This document shows, in pieces, positions 54,760-62,619 of a stretch of DNA of 64,000 bases. This DNA is from CAZUMW01 sp964621615. GTDB lineage: Bacteria > Desulfobacterota > WTBG01 > CAIYCZ01 > CAIRTM01. Each line of letters opens with the position of its first letter. The first letter of the stretch is position 1. The stretch lies in the NCBI GenBank assembly GCA_964621615.1, contig CAZUMW010000018.1:14863-78862 (forward strand). The letters run 5' to 3'. Under the pieces are notes generated by a model. It was not told where the DNA came from. It was given only the letters and a program-made list of their open reading frames with translations, and made no database searches. The translations under genes were made by a program, and so were the position numbers.

Positions 54760-55725
54760 CTATTTCTCTTCATCACCCTTTGCAAATTCCGGATACAGTT
54801 TTTTTGCACACTCTGGGCATATACTATGGCTGAACTTCGCCTCTGAGTGATCACGAATATAGGCTTCAATTTGCTTCCAGTATCCTGAATCATCTCTTAT
54901 TTTTTTGCATGAAGCACATATCGGAAGCAGTCCGCTTAGCTGTTTCACTTCAGACAAAGCTCTTTCAAGCTGAGCGATTGTTTTTTCCTGCTTCTGTTCC
55001 GCATTGACAAGGCGTATGGCAGCAATGGTTAGCCCCAGCAAGCCTACAATCCAGAGAAAGGTGTAGGTTAAAATAATATTGCGGATCTTCTCATTTTGAA
55101 CATCGATAAGCGGCTCAGCCTGCAGCGTTACACTGATTCCTCCTCTTAAATCACCTTCCCTGTATCCTTGTTTGGCATGACATTTCAGACATTCAGGTTT
55201 CACCCATAAGGGCGCCATGTATCGAAACAAATTTCTACCCATTGTATTCTCAATAAACTCAAAATGCTCATCAGCACCTTCCCGGAACTTTTTCAGCGCA
55301 ATTTGCTCCCAGCCCCTCGGATCATTTGCAGGGCGTATCGGCTTAAGGCTTGTGATGTGAAACCAGACGAGGTTTTTGTCTGCTGCAATTTCAGCAACCT
55401 GGCGGGTCATAAATGCTGGATTGATTTTTGTCAGAAACTGACCGTCCCGGGTGATAACATCCCTGTCAGGAATATCAAGATAAGGATTCGGTTCTGTACG
55501 TTCTGTCACAGGAACATATACACCGCCATGATTGGCATTCCAGGAGCGGGTTGTCACTATTTGCTGAAAGAAGCTTCGCCCCTGATGCAGTGCAATCTTT
55601 TTTGTCTGCTCGTAAGTATTTTTTATTGTCATGCCGGCAAGAACGGCTATGAGAAGCGACCATAAGACACCGGTTATTATAAATACAACCTTTGTACGCG
55701 ACTGTTTTTTAGGACTATCGGGCAT
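54760..55725 (-). CDS. Membrane haem sensor (DUF3365/Tll0287-like) with C-terminal zinc-ribbon-like module
   Basis: A 321-residue protein with an N-terminal membrane anchor (about 12-33), a periplasmic DUF3365 domain (about 40-205) with c-type haem motif CLKCH (Cys179, Cys182, His183), a second transmembrane helix (about 216-238), a short coiled coil and a C-terminal four-cysteine module (Cys270, Cys273, Cys303, Cys306 in LLPICASCKKIRDD and ICPECAKKLYP). The tail is often found at the end of response regulators and PAS sensors. Likely a redox or gas sensor; no kinase domain is attached, so its output is unclear. Confidence 0.82.
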   Translation of the reverse strand: MPDSPKKQSRTKVVFIITGVLWSLLIAVLAGMTIKNTYEQTKKIALHQGRSFFQQIVTTRSWNANHGGVYVPVTERTEPNPYLDIPDRDVITRDGQFLTKINPAFMTRQVAEIAADKNLVWFHITSLKPIRPANDPRGWEQIALKKFREGADEHFEFIENTMGRNLFRYMAPLWVKPECLKCHAKQGYREGDLRGGISVTLQAEPLIDVQNEKIRNIILTYTFLWIVGLLGLTIAAIRLVNAEQKQEKTIAQLERALSEVKQLSGLLPICASCKKIRDDSGYWKQIEAYIRDHSEAKFSHSICPECAKKLYPEFAKGDEEK

Positions 55726-55863
55726 GACGTATGGGCTTTAAGCTGGTCCGAATGAGAGAGGTCCATATACACAAAAAAACTACTAATTGATATATCCTTT
55801 GTCTTTTATCGGCCTGGAGATATTAATACATGATTTCAATTCTGCAAATGTTCTATGAATAAA

Positions 55864-56166
55864 TCAGTTATACCCTGAATAATCACTCCGCTTGTCACCC
55901 TCCGTCTGCACGGTCACCATGTCAAACATCCTGCCTATTTCTGTGAAACCGTAGGCCAGCATATCCTTGAACAAATCTGATCTGCAGCGGCCTGTTGCCT
56001 CACACAGGGTATCGATTGTTCGCAGCACATCACGGTGAACCGGCAGTTTTATAGTAACCGGCACCAGGTTGTCCGTTCTGCCTCCGCCTGTAAACAAATC
56101 TTCTGAGATATCTCTTTTATCTTCCCAGGCTTTCATAAGTGCAAATTCGAACAGGTTTTCGTTCAT
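55864..56166 (-). CDS. Hypothetical protein, possible ribbon-helix-helix regulator
   Basis: A 100-residue protein. The segment VPVTIKLPVHRDVLRTIDTLCEATGRCRSDLFKDMLAYGF has a strand followed by two helices, the pattern of ribbon-helix-helix (CopG/Arc) DNA-binding proteins. AAAGGAG precedes the ATG. No toxin gene is adjacent. The call rests on pattern only. Confidence 0.55.
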   Translation of the reverse strand: MNENLFEFALMKAWEDKRDISEDLFTGGGRTDNLVPVTIKLPVHRDVLRTIDTLCEATGRCRSDLFKDMLAYGFTEIGRMFDMVTVQTEGDKRSDYSGYN

Positions 56167-56488
56167 AAGATATAGGCTCCTTTTTCGGGAATATAGTTGC
56201 AGTTATGTTTAAGGATAACAGGAAATGAGCCTATATGCAAAGAAGAGAAATAATTAATTATTAAATAATTTAAATTGATTGATTATAATTTTACCTTGCG
56301 GGAAATTATTCATACACGTATGATAAACGGATAATAATTTTATCGATGATCAGGTGTCTAACGGCAAACCGTATTTTTATCTGCTTGAGGATGTTGATAA
56401 TGAGGCAATCAGCACTTTCCATGGTCCTGTGATGACTGTGCTGAAAAGGTGAAAGAAATAATGCATCAACTACACGAGGACAACCTGT
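56167..56488 (+). other. Intergenic region with a short gene fragment
   Basis: 322 bases. An uninterrupted frame at about 56334-56452 without a start (DDQVSNGKPYFYLLEDVDNE and on to a TGA) looks protein-like but only about 40 codons remain, so it may be the end of a deleted gene. No promoter or RNA is identified. Confidence 0.25.
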
Positions 56489-56890
56489 ATGCTAATTGCA
56501 AACTGCGACGAACAGAAACACACATTATCAGATATCATTAAGAGCAAAAAATCTTCACAAGCCACCATTGATGTTTTTGAATCCTTCATAAACAGGGTGA
56601 ATGACATTTTCATGAAACAGCAAAAGAAGGTATTATTCCGGGCACACAAACACGGGGTGACAGCCTTCTGCGATGAGAAAAAAGCGTTCATGTTTATCAA
56701 TCTGTGCAGAAACCATATCGCTATTGTTTTTTACTCAGGAACAGGGAAAATTCCGGGACTGGCAAAAGCCAACTGGTCACAAAAAAACGACAACAAAGGA
56801 TGCGAGACCTTTATCGTCAAATATGAGGACAGTCTCGCAATCGCCCTGAATTACGCTCAGGCTGCATGGAAGTTGAGAGCCGGTTGCTGA
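56489..56890 (+). CDS. Hypothetical protein upstream of HU/IHF gene
   Basis: A 133-residue protein of unknown family. Its second half (AFMFINLCRNHIAIVFYSG, GLAKANWSQKNDNKGCETFIV, ALNYAQAAWKLR) resembles small alpha/beta proteins annotated as DUF5655/DUF1801-like, but I am not sure. It is 12 bases upstream of the HU/IHF gene and probably co-transcribed. Confidence 0.6.
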   Translation: MLIANCDEQKHTLSDIIKSKKSSQATIDVFESFINRVNDIFMKQQKKVLFRAHKHGVTAFCDEKKAFMFINLCRNHIAIVFYSGTGKIPGLAKANWSQKNDNKGCETFIVKYEDSLAIALNYAQAAWKLRAGC

Positions 56891-56902
56891 GATACTATTG
56901 TC

Positions 56903-57178
56903 ATGAAAAAGTTCGACCTCATAACCGCCATATCAGACACAATCGGATATTCTCAGAAAGAATCATACCGGATAATTGACATGGTGTTTGATATCATGAA
57001 AGACACGCTTGAAGCAGGTGAACAGGTGCTGGTGTCCGGGTTTGGTTCGTGGGAGGTGAAAGAGAAAAAACCACGGCGGGGAAGGAATCCGCAGACCGGA
57101 GAGGACCTGCTGCTTGCGGAGCGGAGGGTGGTTCGATTCAGGATGAGTCCGGTGTTGAAAGAGAGGATGAACGGTTAG
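56903..57178 (+). CDS. HU/IHF family DNA-binding protein (IHF alpha-like)
   Basis: A 91-residue nucleoid protein with the helical body (KKFDLITAISDTIGYSQKESYRIIDMVFDIMKD), VLVSGFGSWEVKEKKPRRGRNPQTGE (the family signature and DNA-intercalating arm with its Pro in RNPQTG) and the end FRMSPVLKERM. IHF or HU bends DNA for recombination and transcription. IHF-alpha is the better fit because of the arm sequence, but HU cannot be excluded. Confidence 0.9.
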   Translation: MKKFDLITAISDTIGYSQKESYRIIDMVFDIMKDTLEAGEQVLVSGFGSWEVKEKKPRRGRNPQTGEDLLLAERRVVRFRMSPVLKERMNG

Positions 57179-57234
57179 ACGGCTGTTTTGATGTTTATCC
57201 TGAGCACTGAAGCTCGCCCTAAAATACACATGCC

Positions 57235-57891
57235 CTACTGCCACATGTCAGCCATGTATATGGCCCAGGATGCTACCTTGTCAAAATCTCGATAATCGCC
57301 GTCTTCATATCCGGCGCGCTTCATGAGAAAATTTTCAAACCAATACAGCTCTTCAAATTGAAACTCGCCGCCGAAAAGCCCGATATCATCCGGGCTGAAA
57401 TCAGGAAACTGCTCAAGCTCAGGATCAACAAAATATTCCAGCACCTCCGTTCGGATTTCTTCAGAGTCCTCCTTAAGGTGGGTGCAGTTGGTAAACAGAG
57501 CATGGGGAACAGAAGCAATAGCTGCACTGTGCAGCCTGAGCAAAGCCTTGGCACCGGGCAGGAATTTGCCGTAATAGATCGGCGTTCCGATGATAACCGC
57601 ATCATAGCCGGCAAGATCTTTTACATGGCGTGCCAGCAGCAGGTCAACCTGAAAGCCGCGCTCACACAACACCTCCACAATTTTATCGGCTATTGTGCTG
57701 GTTGATCCATGCTTCGTGTCATATGCAACAAGGATCTTTTTGCCGTAACTGTTTTCTTCTCCGCATGACCCTTCAATGACATCCTCGGGCTTTTCCATAA
57801 ATGCATGCGCTTCATCTGCACACAGCGGAAATGTCATGTGCACACAAATGACGACGGCAGCAGCATACAGCCAAATAAATAATGCTTTCAT
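57235..57891 (-). CDS. Exported flavodoxin-domain protein
   Basis: A 218-residue protein with an N-terminal hydrophobic signal (LFIWLYAAAVVICVHMTFPLCADEAHA) before a flavodoxin fold: KKILVAYDTKHGSTSTIADKI (FMN phosphate loop), DAVIIGTPIYYGKFLPGAKALL and a HemG-type continuation. Relatives include the menaquinone-dependent protoporphyrinogen oxidase HemG and archaeal/bacterial flavodoxins, which are normally cytoplasmic. Export of a flavodoxin without a folded-protein (Tat) signal is odd. AGAGGTG precedes the ATG. Same strand as the DUF1329/DUF1302 genes. Confidence 0.8.
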   Translation of the reverse strand: MKALFIWLYAAAVVICVHMTFPLCADEAHAFMEKPEDVIEGSCGEENSYGKKILVAYDTKHGSTSTIADKIVEVLCERGFQVDLLLARHVKDLAGYDAVIIGTPIYYGKFLPGAKALLRLHSAAIASVPHALFTNCTHLKEDSEEIRTEVLEYFVDPELEQFPDFSPDDIGLFGGEFQFEELYWFENFLMKRAGYEDGDYRDFDKVASWAIYMADMWQ

Positions 57892-58009
57892 AGGGCACCT
57901 CTTTCTTTATGGCCCGCACACAGCTGAGTGCGGTTCCGGGTTGTAGACGCATTGTTGTGTGCCAACACCCTCTACCCATACCATATATGCAGCGTATGCT
58001 GCAAAAAAA

Positions 58010-59299
58010 TCAGTACGTTTTTTGGAGATAGCTGATTGAAAACATGTCGGGATCAAGATCGATGCTTACGCCCTGTATATCACTTGTCTGGGTTCCACCA
58101 TGGATCCTTTGAAAATCGATATAGGTTGTTCCAACAATAAAGTGTTTCTTTTCTTTTACGGCAGTGTCAACGACACTGGTAATCTGCATATATCCTTTCC
58201 AGAATCTGCCGTTTTGATCATAAATATCGGTCCACAGTATCAGATATGACTCCGGATCAACATACCACACTCTTTTGCTGTAGAGATAATTCGGATTTTT
58301 GCTCACGACGTCGACAACCAGCGTGTTGCAGCGCTCAAGGCTGATGTTGCTGGGCGGAACCTGCCCGCCGGGCCGGTTAATCCGGCTGATATCCTGATGG
58401 CGGCAGCACAGCAGTTCTTTCTTCCCCTTAAAGGTGTAATGATTTCGCGTTATGTGACCATCCCAGAAAAACTCATCATCATAAATAATATCGGTCCCGT
58501 CTATGGAGTCGCAGCGCTGTGCGGTTGAAAGGCGCCTGATTCGGCGAAACTGTGCATACCACATATACATCACATCCTCTTTTTTCGGATCTGCAAACCG
58601 CAGGCTGTAGTAGCGGGTATTAAGGAACTCAGCCGGCTCATACATATGCATGAAGATTCCCCGGTGTATGCCTTTCGGATTATCGGGCACTGCCGGCCGG
58701 GGATCTATTTCCGTTCGGTGCATAAAGAAATATTCCCACTGCTTCTGCTCGGAAGGGCGCTCGCTCCGGGATTTCGGATTCACGTTGGGGGCGTGCTTTA
58801 TATAGCACGACGTATCCCCGTGAGTATTGAAATCAAAATTCCAGGCAACCTCAAGGCCGGTCTCAGGATCCGGAAACGGCACCCCGGCGATGTCGGCATA
58901 ATTTTCAATAAATCCGTCTTCGCCGACCGTAACCGTCGGCGCATATTTTTTCGTGGCGCTGATGCGGCCGCTGGTCGGCATAACCGTTTTATACGGAACT
59001 ATCGTAAAATGCAGCTTTTTGTCTTCAGGCACTCCCCACTTCTGCGGATTTTTATAGACGCCGACATAGGCCTTCGGCAGATATTCGGCTACGGCATCGA
59101 CATTTGTCTTATCAATCTTTTGACCGACCCATTTTTTCTCCCACGCCCGAAGCGCGGCAAGCTCTGCTTTCGAATATGTGCTTACCGGAAAGGTAGCCTC
59201 CTCAGCAGCCGAGGCGCAATCGACAGCAGACAGTATGCACACTATGGCCAGAAATGCTGAAACTGAAAAAGATCCCATACCATACGGTAGCGGTTTCAT
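58010..59299 (-). CDS. DUF1329 envelope protein
   Basis: A 429-residue exported protein starting MKPLPYGMGSFSV with GGGGGAGG upstream; the signal peptide ends near CASAAEE (about residue 32). DUF1329 proteins resemble LolA/LolB-like lipid-binding folds and usually sit next to DUF1302 barrels and RND-family exporters. Recognisable segments are FPDPETGLEVAWNFDFN, YEPAEFLNTRYYSLRF and KRVWYVDPESYLILWTDIYDQ. It is 28 bases downstream of the DUF1302 gene and almost surely works with it in outer-membrane transport of a hydrophobic compound. Confidence 0.88.
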   Translation of the reverse strand: MKPLPYGMGSFSVSAFLAIVCILSAVDCASAAEEATFPVSTYSKAELAALRAWEKKWVGQKIDKTNVDAVAEYLPKAYVGVYKNPQKWGVPEDKKLHFTIVPYKTVMPTSGRISATKKYAPTVTVGEDGFIENYADIAGVPFPDPETGLEVAWNFDFNTHGDTSCYIKHAPNVNPKSRSERPSEQKQWEYFFMHRTEIDPRPAVPDNPKGIHRGIFMHMYEPAEFLNTRYYSLRFADPKKEDVMYMWYAQFRRIRRLSTAQRCDSIDGTDIIYDDEFFWDGHITRNHYTFKGKKELLCCRHQDISRINRPGGQVPPSNISLERCNTLVVDVVSKNPNYLYSKRVWYVDPESYLILWTDIYDQNGRFWKGYMQITSVVDTAVKEKKHFIVGTTYIDFQRIHGGTQTSDIQGVSIDLDPDMFSISYLQKTY

Positions 59300-59327
59300 A
59301 GTATCCTCCCCCTTTCTTGCATAGCCT

Positions 59328-60911
59328 TCAAAATTCATATCTGAGACGCACAATTATGCTGTCTTTATGATCATACACCCCGTGGGTATAATCATTTTTT
59401 GCCCCGCCGTACAGGGCAAGCCCTGCCTCTGCCCGCCAGTGCTTCCCCGGAAATATATACTGCAGCGTCGGCACCGCCATCCACTTGTCGATACGCGGCT
59501 TGTAATAGCCGGTAAAGACAAAATTAACCGTCGCATTGAACATCTGCTGCATCATCCACAGCGATATCGACTCGGCGACCGAATCCCCCGGCCGGTGGTA
59601 GCGCATGTCTTTTACAAGATCGTGGTCATTGTTCAGTATCTTTTCCCAGAAGTAGGTCAGGCTTACCTCAAACTGCTTGCCCGTGCACACCCTGCTCTGT
59701 GTGATCCCCGGGATGCGGAACTTCTGATACCAGTTAACCGCAAAACCGGCCACATCCCGCCTGGTTTCGCCGTAAATCGAGGCTTTCTCACCGCGATCGC
59801 CCTTGTTGAAGGGGGTTCCGATTTCATAAAACCACTCCACTTTCAGAATGGAGCCGCGTATCAGTGTGCCCTCCGAGATATATTTCTGCATCGTTCCCCC
59901 GATAACCGAGGAGCGCTTATATTTATAAACTTCATAATCCGGCCAGTCACCGGGGTTAATGTGGCTACCATCAATAGAGGCCCTGATGGCTGCGGTTAAA
60001 TACTGAAGGGTAAACGGTGTTGCGCGGTAGGGGTTTGCAATGGGGCCGTCCTGCAGCGAGTTGTAATACAGAAGCGTCCAGTCAACCCCGAGGCTGTAGC
60101 CTCTGACGCGGAACCCGAACTCATAGTTTTCAGAAAGATTCCATCCCGGCTCATCGCGGCGCATCTTCTCAAACTGCCAGTGGGTCAACCCCATCCCCTG
60201 TGCCGGCTGAAACTGATTTGCCATATGATAGGGGGCGCCGAAGTGGGTGCCGTCATCAGGCAAAAGCGTCATCTTGTAATCGCCGGGGTTGAAAATGGCC
60301 TCCAGAATAAGGTTGCCCGGAAGATCGGTTGAATAGCGGGCCCGGATCATCCAGATGCCGCGCTTTATTTCCTCCCAGCTGTCTATGCCCGGCATTCCGT
60401 GGCGAAGATCGAGCGGGTTTACCACATCTGCGCACCGGTCCATATCGAGCTGCCCCCAGATGACGATCTGCTTTCCGATGCGCACATTCAAGGGACCTTT
60501 GATAATATCTATATAGGCTTCGGTCAGTACATCGTCGTCAAAGCTCTGCGGGCTGATGTAATCCTTACGGAACCGGTGCGGGATGTGGCGCCGAAGCTCG
60601 TCATCGAGGCGCGGGGCGGCTTCATACCACCACTTCATTCCCCCGAAAACACGGACAGTAAGGTCCCGTCCCTCTTTCACGGAATACAGGGCCTCGATAA
60701 GCGCGCTCGTTTTTAAATAGTCAAGCGGGCTGTCGTGATACTGCTCCTCACGGTCCTGCATGCTCGTTCTGATATAGGCTGTCTCCTTGACAAAACCGTT
60801 CAGCACGAGCGTGCCGTCAAACAGCGAAATGCGCGCAAATGCTGTTGAGGCTGATACTGCCACCACAAGGAGGCATATCATAACTGCTTTCACATACTTT
60901 TTTTTCGTCAT
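59328..60911 (-). CDS. DUF1302 outer-membrane protein
   Basis: A 527-residue predicted beta barrel starting MTKKKYVKAVMICLL (GGAGGGGG upstream), signal peptide to about AFARISL (residue 28). It begins FDGTLVLNGFVKETAYIRT, has many alternating strands with aromatic girdles, and ends VRLRYEF with a C-terminal Phe, the BAM recognition signal. DUF1302 with DUF1329 forms a conserved pair of unknown substrate. No RND exporter is adjacent here, unlike many other genomes. Confidence 0.88.
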   Translation of the reverse strand: MTKKKYVKAVMICLLVVAVSASTAFARISLFDGTLVLNGFVKETAYIRTSMQDREEQYHDSPLDYLKTSALIEALYSVKEGRDLTVRVFGGMKWWYEAAPRLDDELRRHIPHRFRKDYISPQSFDDDVLTEAYIDIIKGPLNVRIGKQIVIWGQLDMDRCADVVNPLDLRHGMPGIDSWEEIKRGIWMIRARYSTDLPGNLILEAIFNPGDYKMTLLPDDGTHFGAPYHMANQFQPAQGMGLTHWQFEKMRRDEPGWNLSENYEFGFRVRGYSLGVDWTLLYYNSLQDGPIANPYRATPFTLQYLTAAIRASIDGSHINPGDWPDYEVYKYKRSSVIGGTMQKYISEGTLIRGSILKVEWFYEIGTPFNKGDRGEKASIYGETRRDVAGFAVNWYQKFRIPGITQSRVCTGKQFEVSLTYFWEKILNNDHDLVKDMRYHRPGDSVAESISLWMMQQMFNATVNFVFTGYYKPRIDKWMAVPTLQYIFPGKHWRAEAGLALYGGAKNDYTHGVYDHKDSIIVRLRYEF

Positions 60912-60982
60912 AACCCCCTCCCGTGCTGCCGTATCAGTATGCAGTATGTCTTTTACCTGCAAACCGCTGCAGCTTGCCTGGT

Positions 60983-61660
60983 TTAAGAAAGCACTTCATG
61001 CTGAAAAAGCCTGAGGCGCCTTTTACCGATCAGCCTTCCCAGGGCTTTCTGTGCGCGGTCCTTTGTTATAAGGTCGGAAATAAACCGCTGCCGGGCAGCG
61101 CTGACCTCAGCCTGATACGCCGCGTCGGTGATTTTCCCGGCATAACAAAGAAGCTGCAAATACCGGTCAAGATACCCCATCACACAATCGCGCACCTCAC
61201 TGTAGCGGTCAGCAGTCGGCATGGCATACAGGCAGTTGCGTGACTGGTGTCTGCTCATCCATTCCGGCATAGGCTCAGACCCAAAGTGCCGGTATTTTTC
61301 ATACAAATCGGCAAAAGGGTCAATATATCTCTGCGCATATTCTTTATCTTCACACGATTTGACCAGATTTATGTAGGTAACTATCTTTTTCCTTGTCCGA
61401 GAAATATCAAATATGAATATCGGAACATCATATTCATCAGCTGGATACATACCGTTGCCCATCACGTCTAAAAAAGGCATCCGCAGAGTAACGCGGTTTG
61501 AATACATTTTACGGATTCGCTCAGATGACCAGGTGTAGTTATTCACAAGCAGCCACCCCAGCGGGTAGCGGACACTGGCTATATCATCTGAAAGCCCACT
61601 CTTCACAAGAGGCTGGACGGACCCGATTTTTTTCAATACATCGTTTAACAGCTGTTCCAT
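60983..61660 (-). CDS. Second probable bilin reductase family (HY2-like) protein
   Basis: A 225-residue protein starting MEQLLNDVLKK (ATG; a TTG three codons upstream is possible). The core MYPADEYDVPIFIFDISRTRKK (residues about 71-92), with Asp85 in PIFxFDI, matches the position of the catalytic Asp of ferredoxin-dependent bilin reductases. YINLV, then Y-x-R-Y and a long spacer to EPMPEWM, and the C-terminus DLITKDRAQKALGRLIGKRRLRLFQHEVLS, resemble the family's KDPAxxxLxxxxGxxxxxxFxxxxLF end. Alignment is from memory. It is clearly different from the gene at 29690-30391. It is followed by the DUF1302/DUF1329 pair on the same strand, 71 bases away. Substrate unknown. Confidence 0.5.
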   Translation of the reverse strand: MEQLLNDVLKKIGSVQPLVKSGLSDDIASVRYPLGWLLVNNYTWSSERIRKMYSNRVTLRMPFLDVMGNGMYPADEYDVPIFIFDISRTRKKIVTYINLVKSCEDKEYAQRYIDPFADLYEKYRHFGSEPMPEWMSRHQSRNCLYAMPTADRYSEVRDCVMGYLDRYLQLLCYAGKITDAAYQAEVSAARQRFISDLITKDRAQKALGRLIGKRRLRLFQHEVLS

Positions 61661-62199
61661 ATCGTTCAATCTCTATAACAGTAATAAAAAAACCTGCTAG
61701 CTGGCTTCAGCACATATCAGCTGGTTTACCGAGCATACAACCCGCACAGCGTATAAACAGGACGCTGCTGGTTCGCAAAGACAGCATATCGAGCTTTATG
61801 CCTTCTGTATTCAACATGCACATGCATGCTATATTATTAAAAAAGCTAAATATATGATAAAAAATGTTATTATACAATTTAACAGCTTTTTTAATTTATA
61901 GAACTTGATAATGTAATCAATAATATCATGGACCGGTCGGTCAGTAAACAATAAATTAGATTAATTTCATAATTAAATGTTAAATTTGCAATACATCACA
62001 CCTTATATCTTGTATATATCTGAATCACGGGATTGGGAACAGAAGTCGGGAGAGGGAAAAAAACAACGACTATACCTATCGGCTTTTTGCCTTCACATAT
62101 TGACAAATCAATATTTAAGTTGAAACATATTATTATTTAAGTATAATATATTTAAATCTAATTTTTAATTACTAATAAATATCACAATATATCTGTACA
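61661..62199. other. AT-rich intergenic region
   Basis: 539 bases of AT-rich sequence with no convincing gene. GACCGGTCGGTCAGT at 61931-61945, the only GC-rich island, contains the half-site CGGTCGGTCAGT resembling operators of TetR-family repressors; no such regulator is in the window. Confidence 0.3.
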
Positions 62200-62421
62200 A
62201 TGGCTCAAATTCTTTCTTTTCCCCAGCCCGGTGACTGCTGCGCCAACTGCAACCATTATTTACAGACAAATTACCACGGCTACTGCTCCAATCCGGAAAT
62301 AAAAGATAATTATATTGCGAAACACGCTGTTATTGGTGAGTTTGATTTAAGCCGTAAGCCGGAATACTGGTGTACGAAATACAAGCGTGCCGAATGGCTG
62401 AATAACGCACAGAACCAGTAA
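62200..62421 (+). CDS. Small cysteine-rich hypothetical protein
   Basis: A 73-residue protein with cysteines in GDCCANCNHYLQ, GYCSNPE and EYWCTKY (C-C-x2-C...C...C), a spacing that could hold a zinc ion or Fe-S cluster. No family recognised. An ATG opens the frame, but no ribosome site is clear. Confidence 0.5.
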   Translation: MAQILSFPQPGDCCANCNHYLQTNYHGYCSNPEIKDNYIAKHAVIGEFDLSRKPEYWCTKYKRAEWLNNAQNQ

Positions 62422-62444
62422 AAAAAGGAATATATAATGGCTGT

Positions 62445-62488
62445 TGAGCGATAATGAGAATTCCCACCGATAAATAATTGACGTCAAA
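62445..62488. repeat. IS-end-like repeat, copy 2 (inverted)
   Basis: TGAGCGATAATGAGAATTCCCACCG then ATAAATAATTGACGTCAAA is the inverse of 46147-46194. A further GATTCCCATCG follows. Probably the remains of the same kind of IS at a second site. Confidence 0.5.
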
Positions 62489-62619
62489 GATTCCCATCGT
62501 TTATAAAGATTTTTGAAACAACCACTTCCGTGTTTCTCTATTATTTGTATATTAAAAAGGGGTTAGGGGTCGTAGACATTTTTTTCTGATATCATTTATC
62601 CATATATCTGAGGGTTCTC

